DNA of 64,000 nt from Trebonia sp963785645 (GCA_963785645.1 CAWAWG010000006.1:62001-126000), one strand, 5' to 3'. Shown: positions 35,014 to 44,224, counted from the stretch's first letter. The notes: generated by a model not told the origin, from the sequence alone. Numbers and translations are program-made.

Positions 35014-35463
35014 CTACCTGAGGGGAGCTGGGAGGTACCGGGCGCCAGAACCGTCGGCGGCGGCGACATCGCCCGGGTTGGACATCGCGCATCGCTCCAG
35101 GGACAGGCAGCCGCAGCCGATGCAGGAGTCCAGGCCGTCGCGGAGCTTTTCCAGCGCGGCGATCTGCGCGTCCAGGCGGGCGCGCCAGCCGCGAGACAGC
35201 CGGCTCCAGTCGGCCCTGGTCGGGGTGCGGGAGTCGGGGAGCGTGGCGAGCGCGGCGGCGACCTCGTCCAGGGACAGACCGACGTTGCGCGCCGCCCGGA
35301 TGAAGGCGAGGCGCCGCAGCACGCTGCGCCGGTAACGGCGCTGGTTGCCCGACGTCCTGGTCGCGCAGATGAGTCCCTCACGTTCGTAAAAGCGCAGCGC
35401 GGACGCGGTGAAGCCGCTGCGCTCGGCCACGTCGCTGACGGTCAGATGGTCGGTGATCTGCAC
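35014..35463 (-). CDS. soxR: SoxR redox-sensing regulator
   Basis: This 149-residue MerR-type regulator has the winged-helix start LTVSDVAERSGFTASALRFYEREGL, described as residues 7-31, a dimerisation helix, and the SoxR iron-sulfur motif CIGCGCLSLERC (C-x2-C-x-C-x5-C). It activates promoters when its [2Fe-2S] cluster is oxidised by redox-active compounds. The start is GTG 35463 with GGGGA upstream; the longer open frame to 35712 is spurious. A 16-bp perfect palindrome in the divergent gap is a convincing binding site, so the SDR-QueA operon is the likely target. Confidence 0.95.
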   Translation of the reverse strand: MQITDHLTVSDVAERSGFTASALRFYEREGLICATRTSGNQRRYRRSVLRRLAFIRAARNVGLSLDEVAAALATLPDSRTPTRADWSRLSRGWRARLDAQIAALEKLRDGLDSCIGCGCLSLERCAMSNPGDVAAADGSGARYLPAPLR

Positions 35464-35501
35464 GGTTGTTCCCCGGTTGACGGCCCTTGGCTGAAGCGCC
35501 C

Positions 35502-35532
35502 TTGACTTAAAGTTAACTTTAACTACAACAAT
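35502..35532 (+). promoter_or_regulatory. SoxR-type promoter with palindromic operator
   Basis: The perfect palindrome TTAAAGTTAACTTTAA (35507-35522) overlaps a -35-like TTGACT (35502-35507). A -10-like element near AACAAT (35527-35532) leaves a long 19-base spacer. That is the geometry of MerR/SoxR activation. The SDR ATG is at 35540, so the transcript would be nearly leaderless. Confidence 0.8.
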
Positions 35533-35539
35533 AGGCCGC

Positions 35540-36232
35540 ATGACCACCACATCGCAACCGGCCGTCCTCGTCACCGGCGCGGGGCGCGGGCTCGGCCTGG
35601 CGTTCGCACGTGCTCTGCTTTCCAACGGCTGGCGCGTCGTCGTGGACGCGCGCCGGGCCGACCACATCGCCGCCGCCCTGTCCGGGGCGGTTGTCGTGCC
35701 GGGCGACGTCACCGACCCCGCTCACCGGGACGCGTTGGCCTCGGCCGTGGGCGGACTCGGCCGACTGGACCTGCTCGTCAACAACGCCAGCGACCTCGGC
35801 CCCTCCCCGCTGCCGCGACTGGCCGACGTGCCGCTCACCGCGGCGCGGCGGGTATACGAAACCAACCTGCTCGCACCGCTCGCGCTCATCCAGACGTTCC
35901 TCCCGCTGCTGCGCGCGGCGCACGGCACGGTCCTGAACATCAGCTCCGACGCGGCCGTCGAGGCCTACGAGGGCTGGGGCACGTACGGCTCGTCCAAGGC
36001 GGCGCTCGACCAGTTGACCGCCGTGCTCGCCGCCGAGGAGCCGGGGCTCGCCGTCTACTCGGTCGATCCCGGCGACATGCGAACGGAGATGCATCAGGCC
36101 GCGTTCCCGGGCGAGGACATCTCCGACCGGCCCGAACCGGAGGCCGTCGTGCCCGCGCTGCTCCGGCTGATCGCGACCCGTCCGCCCAGCGGCCGGGTCC
36201 GGGCCGCGGACCTCGCGGAGACCACGGTCTGA
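35540..36232 (+). CDS. Short-chain dehydrogenase/reductase
   Basis: The 230-residue SDR has the cofactor motif VTGAGRGLGLAFA, the NNAS motif, the catalytic serine in NISSDAA and YGSSKAALDQ with the Tyr-Lys pair. It is a classical NAD(P)-dependent oxidoreductase whose substrate cannot be named. It is driven by the SoxR-type promoter and overlaps the next gene by one base (TGATG), so it probably works with the QueA-like enzyme or in a redox-stress response, as with SoxR-controlled reductases in streptomycetes. Confidence 0.92.
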   Translation: MTTTSQPAVLVTGAGRGLGLAFARALLSNGWRVVVDARRADHIAAALSGAVVVPGDVTDPAHRDALASAVGGLGRLDLLVNNASDLGPSPLPRLADVPLTAARRVYETNLLAPLALIQTFLPLLRAAHGTVLNISSDAAVEAYEGWGTYGSSKAALDQLTAVLAAEEPGLAVYSVDPGDMRTEMHQAAFPGEDISDRPEPEAVVPALLRLIATRPPSGRVRAADLAETTV

Positions 36233-37326
36233 TGGCACTCGAATTCGTGCTGCCGGCCGGGCTGGAGGCGACCGAGCCGCCGTCGGTTCGAGACGGCGTC
36301 CGGCTGCTCGTCGCGAACGCCGACGGCGTGCGGCACGCGCGGTTCAGCCAGATCGGGGAGTTCCTCGCACCCGGAGACCTCGTGGTCGTCAACACATCCG
36401 CCACGCTCGCGGCGGCGGTAGACGGTTATCGCGCGGGCGGGAGAGTCGAGGTGCACTTCTCCGCCGAACTTGACGGCTCGACCGAACTCGACCAGGGGAG
36501 CTGGATAGTCGAGGTGCGGCCCGCCGGCTTGTCCACCGGGCCGGTCGCTGACCTGTGCCCCGGTGAGGTGATCACGCTGGACGCCGGTGCTGCCCTCGAC
36601 GCCGGGGCCACCCTGGTCCTGGACCGGCCGTGGCCCGCCGGGCAGTCCCGGCTGTGGAGAGCCCGGCCGCGAATCGACGGTGGAGTCACCGCGTTCCTCG
36701 GGCGCCACGGGCGGCCGATCCGCTACGCCTACGTGCCGCGCTCGTGGCCGCTTCCCGAATACCAGACCGTGTTCGCCCGCGAGCCGGGCAGCGCGGAGAT
36801 GCCAAGTGCCGGGCGACCGTTCACGGAGCGGGTAGTGACCGACCTGATCACCCGGGGCGTGGCCGTTGCCCCGGTCGTGCTGCATACCGGGGTGTCTTCG
36901 CAGGAGCCGGGCGAGCCGCCGCAGCCGGAAAGGTTCCGCGTCTCAGCGCCGACCGCCCGGCTGGTCAACTCCACGCGCCAGGCGGGCGGGCGCGTGGTCG
37001 CTGTCGGCACCACCGTGACCCGCGCGCTGGAGTCGGCCGCCGATCCGGACGGCACCGTACACCCGCGGCGCGGCTGGACGGACCTCGTGCTCGGCCCGGC
37101 CCGGCCGGCCCGGGTGGTGACCGGCCTCGTATCCGGCTGGCACGCGCCCGGTGCGTCCCACCTTGACCTGCTGACGGCCGTGGCCGGGGACGAGCTCGTC
37201 GAGCGGGCCTACGCCGAGGCCGTGCGCTTCGGGTACCGCTGGCACGAATTCGGCGACAGCTGCCTGCTGCTGCCGCCCGTCGAACTCGCGCATTCGGGAG
37301 TCGAATCGCTGCTGGCCGCCAGCTAG
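36232..37326 (+). CDS. QueA-like S-adenosylmethionine:tRNA ribosyltransferase-isomerase family protein
   Basis: The 364-residue protein has QueA features: DLVVVNTSATLAAAV near residue 50 (compare DLLVFNDTRVIPAR), YAYVPRSWPLPEYQTVFAREPGSAEMPSAGRPFTE (compare the YQTVYA..GSVAAPTAGLHFT region, described in pieces), and VVLHTGVSS. QueA moves the ribosyl part of SAM onto 7-aminomethyl-7-deazaguanine in tRNA. Several key motifs are altered (NTSATL for NDTRVI), and no queC/D/E/F or tgt lies nearby. It may act on another substrate. Coupling to a SoxR-controlled SDR is unusual for a tRNA-modification gene. Confidence 0.8.
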   Translation: MALEFVLPAGLEATEPPSVRDGVRLLVANADGVRHARFSQIGEFLAPGDLVVVNTSATLAAAVDGYRAGGRVEVHFSAELDGSTELDQGSWIVEVRPAGLSTGPVADLCPGEVITLDAGAALDAGATLVLDRPWPAGQSRLWRARPRIDGGVTAFLGRHGRPIRYAYVPRSWPLPEYQTVFAREPGSAEMPSAGRPFTERVVTDLITRGVAVAPVVLHTGVSSQEPGEPPQPERFRVSAPTARLVNSTRQAGGRVVAVGTTVTRALESAADPDGTVHPRRGWTDLVLGPARPARVVTGLVSGWHAPGASHLDLLTAVAGDELVERAYAEAVRFGYRWHEFGDSCLLLPPVELAHSGVESLLAAS

Positions 37327-37384
37327 GCCTATCCGCTGCGGTTACCGCCAATCGGCGCAAGGACGCTCGATGGAATACTGAAGC

Positions 37385-38445
37385 ATGACGAAGATCGCGA
37401 TCCTGGACGACTACATCGGCGTGGCTCTGGAGTACGGCGACTGGTCCGCGTTGCCGGCCGACGCCGAGATCACCGTCTACCGCGAGGCGATCGCGCCGGA
37501 GCGGCTCGTCGACGAGCTCTCCGATTACGAGATCGTCGTCATCACCCAGCAGCGGGCGCGCTTCCCGCGCACCGTGCTTGAGAACCTGCCCAAGCTGAAG
37601 CTGCTCGTCTGCAACGGACGGACGAGCAACGTCGTGGACCACGAGGCCCGGATCGAACGGGGAATCCTGCTCTGCGGAACCGCCGATACCGGCCCGCAGG
37701 CTGTCGGCCAAGGCGCTGTCGGCCAAGGCGCCGGCGTCCGTCCCGTCGGTCCAGGCGCCGGCCAGCCCGGCCTGCCCGCACCGTCGGAGATGGCGTGGGC
37801 GCTCATCTTCGCGGTCGCGAAGCGCATCAGCATCGAGGACCGGGTCATCCGGGCGGGCGGCTGGCAGACCGGATTTCCCGTACCGCTCGGCGGAAAGACG
37901 CTCGGTCTCCTCGGCGCGGGCCACTCGGCGGCGCGATGGTCCCGGTCGCCAAGGCACTCGGGATGGACGTCATCGCATGGAGCCAGAACCTCACAGAAGA
38001 GCGCTGCGCCGAACTCGGCGTAAAGAAGGTCACGAAGGACGAACTGCTGTCGGCCGCGGATGTGCTCGGGGTCTTCCTCGTCTTCTCCGAGCGCACCCGT
38101 AACACGCTGCGGGCCGACGACCTGGCGAAGATGAAGCCCGGCGCCATCTTGGTGAACATCTCCCGCGGCCCGATCGTCGAGGAGCGGGCACTGGTCGACG
38201 CACTCCGCTCCGGCCAACTGGCCGGGGCCGGCCTCGACGTCTTCGACCGCGAGCCGCTTCCCGCGGGCCACCCCTTCCGGTCACTCGACAGCGTCGTCGT
38301 CACCCCGCACATCGGCTATGTCACCGAACAGCTCTTCCGCACCGCCTGGCAGCGCATGGCCGAAGACGTCGCGGCGTACCTCGCGGGATCACCCGTACGC
38401 GTCGTCACCGACCCGGCCGACTGCCCGCCGATGGCACCCCAGTAA
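37385..38445 (+). pseudogene. D-2-hydroxyacid dehydrogenase broken by a one-base deletion
   Basis: The first frame covers the N-terminal half of a D-isomer 2-hydroxyacid dehydrogenase up to LGGKTLGLLGAGH. A second frame then carries GGAMVPVAKALGMDVIAWSQNL to the end, including NISRGPIVEERALVDALRSG and TPHIGYVTEQL with the catalytic His. Restoring one C near 37924 (CACTCGG to CACCTCGG) rejoins them. Also odd is a Gly/Val/Gln-rich insertion at about residues 99-125, encoded by two copies of GCTGTCGGCCAAGGC. The substrate is unknown. The break may be an assembly error. Confidence 0.85.
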
Positions 38446-38450
38446 ACAAT

Positions 38451-38476
38451 GTGAATCCGAACGAGTCCGTGTTTCA
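38451..38476 (+). repeat. Dispersed CCGAACGAG repeat, long copy
   Basis: This copy is 25/26 identical to 31608-31633 and starts 6 bases after the hydroxyacid dehydrogenase stop, again between convergent genes. Confidence 0.85.
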
Positions 38477-38496
38477 CGCCCCGGCCCGCATGACTC

Positions 38497-38730
38497 CTAC
38501 CCCTCAGCGGCTACGCCGCTGGCGGTCGAATGGTCCAAGGCTGCTTGGATAGCTGTTACCGCGGCGTCGATTGTGACCCGGGCGGTCAGCGCGCTGGTGT
38601 GCGCGCGGTCGATCTCGCCGAGACCGATGCAGTCAAACGCCACCCGGGCGTCGTGAATGGCCGCCTCAAGCTCACCCGCGGCTTCCTGAAGTATCGGGCC
38701 CGTTACTCCGCTGTCCGGAATCATCATCAT
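38497..38730 (-). CDS. Small hypothetical protein
   Basis: A 77-residue product starts at ATG 38730, six bases after a very good GGAGGGG site. The sequence is mostly helical and rich in Ala and acidic residues, with AAGELEAAIHDARVAFD and DAAVTAIQAALDHS. There is no signal peptide or membrane segment, and no family I recognise. It lies between the hydroxyacid dehydrogenase end and recQ. The ribosome site and balanced composition support a real gene. Confidence 0.6.
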   Translation of the reverse strand: MMMIPDSGVTGPILQEAAGELEAAIHDARVAFDCIGLGEIDRAHTSALTARVTIDAAVTAIQAALDHSTASGVAAEG

Positions 38731-38854
38731 CAGGCTCCCCTCCGGTGGTGACCAGACCAACGGGTAGTCCCCTACCCAGCTAGTTCGTCCTCATGTCGGT
38801 AAAGACACACCTAAGACCGACATCGTCGGTTACCTCTGGGGACAGCGATGACCG

Positions 38855-40460
38855 TCAGGCGGGTTCGCCGGGTGCATTTCCCGCGGGCTTGAGCAGGCCG
38901 CGCTCCGTCACCACCGGCACGTACAGGTCGCGGTAGCCGTGCTCGTCGAACAGCACCGTCACCTGGTCGCCGTCGTACCGTTGCACGGTGCCCTCGCCCC
39001 AGCGTTCGCTCAGCACCCGGGTGCCCACGTCGAACGGGACATCCGGCGGCGCGGCCGCGGGCTGACCGTCTTGCCGGTCGTTGTCGCAGTTGCCGCAGGT
39101 GCCGGGGTATTCCTGCCCGAAGTACGTGAGCAGGAACGAACGCCGGCAGCCGGGGTGCTCCGCGTAGTTGCGCATCATCCGCAGCCGCGAACGCTCGACC
39201 TCGCCCTCGCGTTCCGTCTTCTCTTGCGACGCCTTCAGGGCCTGGCTGAGTGTCATCGTCCCGCTCCAGCGCGCCCCGCCGTCCGGCTGCCACGCCACCG
39301 CGCCGAGATCGGCCAGGTGAGCGAGCGCGGCCGTTTGCTGCCGGGGGCCGACCGCCACCGGCTCGGCCGGCCGCGAGCGTGGTCGCGGCGTCTATCACCG
39401 CCGCGCTGGAAACACCCCGCGCGGTCAGGTGCCGCGCGGTCTCGAAGTCCTCGTACCGGTAGAGCAACCGCGCCTGTGACGGCGCCCCGTCCCGGCCCGC
39501 GCGGCCGAACTCCTGGTAGTAGGAATCGGGCGAGGGGGGCGGGTCATAGTGCAGGACCCAGCGGACGTCCGGTTTATCGATTCCCATGCCGAAGGCGACC
39601 GTGGCCGCGATGACGCGGGCCGCGCCGTCGAGGAACGCGGCCATCGCGTCCTGCCGGGCGCGCGCGGACAGCCCGGCGTGGTACAGCGTCACCCGCTCCC
39701 CCGCCGACGCGAGGGTGTCGTGTGCTGCCTGTGCGCTCGCGTGCGTCGCGGCGTAGACGATGCCCGGGCCGTCGAGTTCGGTCGCCGCGCGCGCAAGCTG
39801 CTGCTGCTTGTCCGCGACGGTGAGCGACCGGTGGACCGACAGGTAGATGTTCGGCCGGTCGAAGTCGCCGATGACGATCCGCGGATCGCGCAGGCCGAGC
39901 CGTCTTACGATCTCCTGGCGCACCGGCGGCGCCGCGGTCGCGGTCAGCGCGAGGCGAACCGGCGCGCCGACCGCCTCGGCCTGCGCGCCGAGCAGCATGT
40001 AATCGGGCCGGAAGTCGTGGCCCCACTGACTGATCAGATGCGCTTCGTCGACGACGAAGAGTCCCGGTGCGGCCCGCTCCAGCGTCTGGCGGGTCTCCTC
40101 GTTGGCCAGTTGCTCGGGCGACAGGAACACGAACGAGTCGGGGCGGCACGCGGCCAGCAGCGCCGCCGCACGGGGGCCGGCCGACTGGCGCGAGTTGAGG
40201 ACAACGGCGTGCAGGCCAGCCGTGCGCAGGTGGGCCAGCTGGTCGTCCTCAAGGGCGATAAGCGGCGAGACGACAACGGTCGGCCCGGCCCGCAGCAGTC
40301 CGGCCAACTCGTAGATCGCCGACTTCCCGGCCCCGGTCGGCAGCACGGCCAGCACGTCGCGCCCGGCGACCAGCGCTTCGACCGCGGGCAGCTGACCGGG
40401 GCGGAGCCGGGCGAAGCCAAGGCGTTCGCTCGCGAGCCGCTCGATCTCGTCGTTTCCCAC
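38855..40460 (-). pseudogene. recQ: RecQ-type ATP-dependent DNA helicase with a frame break
   Basis: The frame from GTG 40460 has the RecQ helicase motifs: AVLPTGAGKSAIYE (Walker A), VVDEAHLISQWGHDFRPDY (DEAH box), and the C-terminal helicase set FGMGIDKPDVRWVLHYDPP with YYQEFGRAGRDG. It then runs out of frame near 39370. The zinc-binding and tail domain (CRRSFLLTYFGQEYPGTCGNCDND) continues in another frame ending at 38855. Removing one C in GGCCGAG would rejoin them. RecQ unwinds recombination intermediates. If the shift is genuine, the protein keeps its motor and loses its zinc domain. Confidence 0.85.
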
Positions 40461-40475
40461 GTGTTCGCGTACGGA

Positions 40476-41306
40476 TCAGGCCTTCTGGCCGACGCCGCCC
40501 CACAGGATGGTCGGGGTGGCGGCCTCCTCGGCCGAGTCCGGGCGCCAGTCGCTTACCCGGACCAGACCCGGCTCCAGCAGCTGGACACCGTCGAAGAAGC
40601 CCTCCACCACGTCACGCGGGCGGGCGACATGACGATGTTCGGCCGGGAGATAGGCATTGAGGCTCTTCTCGAACGCGGCCACGTCCTCGGAGAGAAGGTC
40701 GGTGCCCGCGTGCGAGATAACAAGGAAGCTTCCCGCGGGCACGGCGCCGATCAGCCGGTCCACCGTCCGCCGCGCCTCGGCCAGGTCCGGGACATAGTGC
40801 AGGATCGCAAGGAGCACGATGGCGACCGGGCGGCTGAAGTCAAGGGTTTCGGCCGCGTCCTGGAGTATCGCGTCGGTGTCCTGCAGGTCGGCGTCCAGGT
40901 AGGCCGTGGTGCCTTCCTGCTTGCTGGTGAGCAGCGCACGGGCGTGCGACAAGACCAGCGGGTCGTTGTCGACGTAGACGACCTTGCTCTCCGGCGCGGC
41001 GGCCTGAGCCACCTCGTGGGTATTGTTCGCCGCCGGCAGCCCGGTCCCGATGTCAAGGAACTGACGGATGCCCCGGGCACTGGCCAGGTAATGCACGGAC
41101 CGCCGGAGGAACGCCCGGTTGGCCTGCGCGGACAGCCGGATACCAGGGAAGGCCGCTATCGCCTCTTCACCAGCGACCCGGTCGGCGGAGAAGTTGTCCT
41201 TCCCGTTGAGCCAGTAGTCGTAGACCCTGGCCACGTGAGGCACGCCGGTGTTGAGCCTGGGATCTCCATCGTCGTCCCAGAGATCCGACCACTGCCGCTC
41301 TTTCAC
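40476..41306 (-). CDS. SAM-dependent methyltransferase (DUF574/Methyltransf_19 type)
   Basis: This 276-residue protein matches a large actinobacterial family: NTGVPHVARVYDYWLNGKDNFSADR at the start (described in part), IRQFLDIGTGLPAANNTHEVAQ (SAM-binding), VVYVDNDPLVLSHARALL, and a C-terminal FFDGVQLLEPGLV. GTG 41306 follows GGGGAGGAC; the open frame to 41486 is probably not translated. These genes are numerous in Streptomyces-like genomes and lack known substrates. It ends 15 bases before recQ in the same direction. Confidence 0.9.
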   Translation of the reverse strand: MKERQWSDLWDDDGDPRLNTGVPHVARVYDYWLNGKDNFSADRVAGEEAIAAFPGIRLSAQANRAFLRRSVHYLASARGIRQFLDIGTGLPAANNTHEVAQAAAPESKVVYVDNDPLVLSHARALLTSKQEGTTAYLDADLQDTDAILQDAAETLDFSRPVAIVLLAILHYVPDLAEARRTVDRLIGAVPAGSFLVISHAGTDLLSEDVAAFEKSLNAYLPAEHRHVARPRDVVEGFFDGVQLLEPGLVRVSDWRPDSAEEAATPTILWGGVGQKA

Positions 41307-41651
41307 CGCAGCACCGTCCTCCCCACTGCGCTTACGTAACGCTCCACTGAGATTAGCGCCTGAAATGACTGGCTTGTAGTACGACCCTGATTCATCTTTG
41401 TCAAAATACCGCGCAAGTCGCTGACGGTGCCCCTGATGCAGGCTTACGGCCCGCAGGGAGCGCCGCGACCGCTCCGAAATCACCATTATCCGGACATTTT
41501 CTAACAGCGGAACTCAGGTATTGACGCAACGCCACGGCCGAGTTACGTTGACGTCGATCTATTAAGAAACTTTCCTAAAGGTTAGGCGGAGCAACACACC
41601 AGCTCGAGAGGGCGCCTGGCCGTCGGCCCATTGTGAGAGGAGAACCTTCTC
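41307..41651. promoter_or_regulatory. Divergent intergenic region, methyltransferase / chitinase
   Basis: This 345-bp non-coding gap contains TTGACG twice (near 41520 and 41548) and an AT-rich stretch around 41558-41580, plausible promoter elements for the chitinase. GAGAGGAGAA before 41652 is its ribosome site. I do not see the direct repeats typical of streptomycete chitinase operators. Confidence 0.4.
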
Positions 41652-42920
41652 GTGCCAAGTGCCTCCAGCGCGCGCTCTACTAGAAGAACCCGCGACCCTC
41701 TGCTCCCCGCCGCGATCGCCGTAGCGGTCGGCGCGGCCACCGCCACCGGCATCATCCTCGCCGTCAGCAGTACCGGGACCGCGCGGGCGGCTACCGCCTG
41801 GCCCGCGCACGTCTTCGCCCCGTATGTCGACACCGGGCTGAGCAACACCACGCTCACCACCGTCGCGGCGGATTACGGAACCGAGTTCTTCACCCTGGCC
41901 TTCGTCAACGGCGGAGGCTGCCAGTGGTCGCTGCCCAACCAGTCCGGCTGGCAGTCGCAGGTCTCGGCCCTCCAGTCCGAAGGCGGCGACGTCAGCATCT
42001 CCTTCGGCGGGTACACGGTGGACACCGACGGCACGGACCTCGGCGCCCAGTGCTCGTCGGCCGCCGCGATGGCCACCCAGGTCGAGTCCGTGGTCACCAC
42101 GTTCAACGTGAGCCACCTCGACTTCGACATCGAGTCCAACGAGGAGTCCAACTCCGCCGACCTCGCGCTCACCGCGCAGGCACTCGGCCAGGTCCGCTCG
42201 TGGGCCAGCGGCAGCGGCAGACAGCTCACCATCTCCTACACGATTCCCACGCTGCCGACCGGGCTCGACGGCGGCGGCGAGGGCGTTCTCACCACGGCGC
42301 TCGCCAACGGCTTCACCCCGAACATCGTCAACATCATGACGATGGACTACGGCACCTCGGGCACCGAGATGGGCTCCGCCGCCGACCAGGCCCTCGACGC
42401 GGTGGCCGGCCAGCTCGAAGGCATCTACGGCATCTCCTCCGGCGCCGCTTACGCGATGCTCGGCAACACCCCGATGATCGGGCAGAACGACACCTCAGGA
42501 GAGATCTTCACGGTGGCAGACGCCTCGACGGTCGAGTCGTACGCGGCCAGCAAGGGCATCGCGTGGCTCTCGTTCTGGGCGGAGGGCCGGGACAACGACG
42601 GCTGTCCGAACGCGGGCTACGCGTCGTCTACCTGCAGCGGGATCAGCCAGTCAGCCGGCGCCTTCACGCAGGCGTTCCAGCAGTTCACCAGCGGCAGCAG
42701 CAACGGAGGCGGCGGCAGCTCGCCCACGCCGACCCCGACGCCCACGCCCACCACGTCGAGTCCGTCCGGCTCGTGCGCGACCGCCTGGGTCAACAACACC
42801 GCCTACACCTCGGGTAACGAGGTCTCCTACAACGGCGACAACTGGACCGCCAACCAGTGGAACTACGACGAGGTACCCGGCGGGTCCTCGGGCGCCTGGA
42901 ACAGCGACGGTGCCTGCTAA
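41652..42920 (+). CDS. Secreted GH18 chitinase with C-terminal chitin-binding domain
   Basis: The 422-residue precursor starts with a twin-basic signal sequence (hydrophobic core about residues 18-40, cleavage likely after ARAA). It has a GH18 barrel with SISFGGY and the catalytic LDFDIES (the glutamate is the acid), plus MTMDYG. A Gly/Ser then Pro/Thr linker follows, and a short CBM5/12-like domain with Trp residues (AWVNNTAYTSGNEVSYNG ... NWTANQWN). It hydrolyses chitin outside the cell. The start is GTG 41652 behind GAGAGGAGAA. Two hairpins follow the stop. It appears to be a single-gene unit. Confidence 0.95.
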   Translation: MPSASSARSTRRTRDPLLPAAIAVAVGAATATGIILAVSSTGTARAATAWPAHVFAPYVDTGLSNTTLTTVAADYGTEFFTLAFVNGGGCQWSLPNQSGWQSQVSALQSEGGDVSISFGGYTVDTDGTDLGAQCSSAAAMATQVESVVTTFNVSHLDFDIESNEESNSADLALTAQALGQVRSWASGSGRQLTISYTIPTLPTGLDGGGEGVLTTALANGFTPNIVNIMTMDYGTSGTEMGSAADQALDAVAGQLEGIYGISSGAAYAMLGNTPMIGQNDTSGEIFTVADASTVESYAASKGIAWLSFWAEGRDNDGCPNAGYASSTCSGISQSAGAFTQAFQQFTSGSSNGGGGSSPTPTPTPTPTTSSPSGSCATAWVNNTAYTSGNEVSYNGDNWTANQWNYDEVPGGSSGAWNSDGAC

Positions 42921-42923
42921 ACC

Positions 42924-42942
42924 CCGTGTTTGATAAACACGG
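42924..42942 (+). terminator. Chitinase terminator hairpin
   Basis: CCGTGTTT-GAT-AAACACGG forms a perfect 8-bp stem directly after the chitinase stop codon. Its CCGTGTTT arm also occurs in the dispersed repeats at 31608 and 38451. Confidence 0.75.
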
Positions 42943-42951
42943 TGCTTGAAG

Positions 42952-43016
42952 GCAGTCATCCACCTCTCGTTCGGATTAATCAAGATTTTTATCCAGAACG
43001 AGAGGTGGATGACTGC
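42952..43016. repeat. Perfect 21-bp inverted repeat element
   Basis: Arms at 42952-42972 and 42996-43016 pair without mismatch around a 23-base AT-rich loop. The arms contain CACCTCTCGTTC / GAACGAGAGGTG. The related element at 19254-19301 shares 14 identical bases. It follows the chitinase and could be a strong terminator or a small mobile palindrome. Confidence 0.85.
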
Positions 43017-43097
43017 TGTCGGTCAAGAGGGAAACCCCGCGACCACGCCCGTGGTTTCCCCGATGGGCAAGCCCGCCGCAGACGGCACACTGTTCTC

Positions 43098-43432
43098 ATG
43101 CCGCCTAGCACAGGCCCCACATCCAGCGACAGCCCGTCGCCGGACTGGCAGCAGGTGCAGACCCTTCGGGTGGCGGATGTGGTGATGACCATCCTTAAGG
43201 CGAGGAAGGCGATGCCATCGGCGACCGCGGCGGCCGTGTCCCGCACCAGGCACGGCAGCGGTTACCGGGTGCTCGTGCGGCTCATGGAAGGCTGCCCGTC
43301 GGGGGACGCGGCGCACCGGGCGGACGACATGGACGGCACCGGGCCGGCACCGTCGCCGTCTTCGTGGCCCGCGAGCTCGGGCAGGACCTGGCCGACACCT
43401 TCGGGGACAAGGATGTGTTCATCCTCCAATGA
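43098..43432 (+). pseudogene. Small hypothetical protein with probable frame break
   Basis: ATG 43098 opens a frame reading VQTLRVADVVMTILKARKAM and then GSGYRVLVRLMEGCPSGDAAHRADDMDG. Near 43335-43350 the frame becomes Ser/Pro-rich nonsense, while another frame continues sensibly as TVAVFVARELGQDLADTFGDKDVFILQ (given in pieces) to a TGA at 43432. I read this as one ~110-residue protein with a single indel. The family and function are unknown to me. Confidence is moderate because both halves are short. Confidence 0.5.
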
Positions 43433-43561
43433 CCGAGGCGGAGGCGAACCACGATTGGGGGGATACCGGGATCGTGGCTAGCCTCCGTCTCGCGAATCGC
43501 TTACCGCTGAGCCTTTTAGCTCGTGTTCGCATGCTGCGGGGAGAGGCGGGCCGTTGTGTTC

Positions 43562-44224
43562 TCATTGCTGGGAGCCGGCCGAGCGGAGGAAGGCGAGGAC
43601 CGCGCGCACCCGGTTGTTCTCCGTATCGCTCGGGGTGAGACCGAGCTTGGTGAAGACGCTGGTGACGTGAGTCTCGACGGTGCGGGAACTCAGGAAGAGC
43701 TGTTTCGCTATACCGAGATTAGACCGGCCCTCCGCCATGTGTCTGAGCACATCGAGCTCCCGCTCGTTGAGCGCGTCCATCGGGCTCGGTTTGCGCTTTC
43801 TCCCGAGTAGCCGCCGCACGATGGCCGGGTCAAGGACGGTCTCCCCCGCGGCCACCCGGTCCAGGCTCTCCATGAGCGCGTCGGCGTCAGTTACGTTGTC
43901 TTTCAGCAGGTAGCCGACCCCGGTCCCCACCATTTCCAGCAGCTGGCTCGCGTAGCTGGTTTCCGCATAGGTCGACAGGACCAGGATGCCGGTATCGGGG
44001 TACTGGTCGCGTATATCGCGCGCGGTCCTGATGCCCTCGTCAGTGAACGACGGCGGCATCCGGATATCGAGAATGACGACATCGGGCGGGCTGATCCCCC
44101 TGATGGCCGCGAGCAGTTCGGCCCCTGACGCGACGCTGGCGGTCACCTCGTTTCCGAGTGAGCGCAGGAGCAGGACGAGGCTGCTGCGGAACAGTCCGGA
44201 GTCTTCGGCGATCGCTAGCCGCAC
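43562..44224 (-). CDS. NarL/LuxR-type response regulator
   Basis: The 220-residue protein has a receiver domain (phosphoacceptor aspartate in VVILDIRMPP, about residue 51; Lys in GYLLKDN) and a C-terminal LuxR helix-turn-helix (LNERELDVLRHMAEGRSNLGIAKQLFLSSRTVETH, about residues 149-183). Its ATG lies inside the end of the sensor kinase gene, so the pair is coupled. Such regulators bind DNA as dimers when phosphorylated. The target genes are not apparent. Confidence 0.95.
   Translation of the reverse strand: MRLAIAEDSGLFRSSLVLLLRSLGNEVTASVASGAELLAAIRGISPPDVVILDIRMPPSFTDEGIRTARDIRDQYPDTGILVLSTYAETSYASQLLEMVGTGVGYLLKDNVTDADALMESLDRVAAGETVLDPAIVRRLLGRKRKPSPMDALNERELDVLRHMAEGRSNLGIAKQLFLSSRTVETHVTSVFTKLGLTPSDTENNRVRAVLAFLRSAGSQQ

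Noticed and set aside
43429..43638. Possible 69-residue gene before the response regulator
   Set aside because: No ribosome site, Arg/Gly-rich composition and overlap with the response-regulator 3' end.
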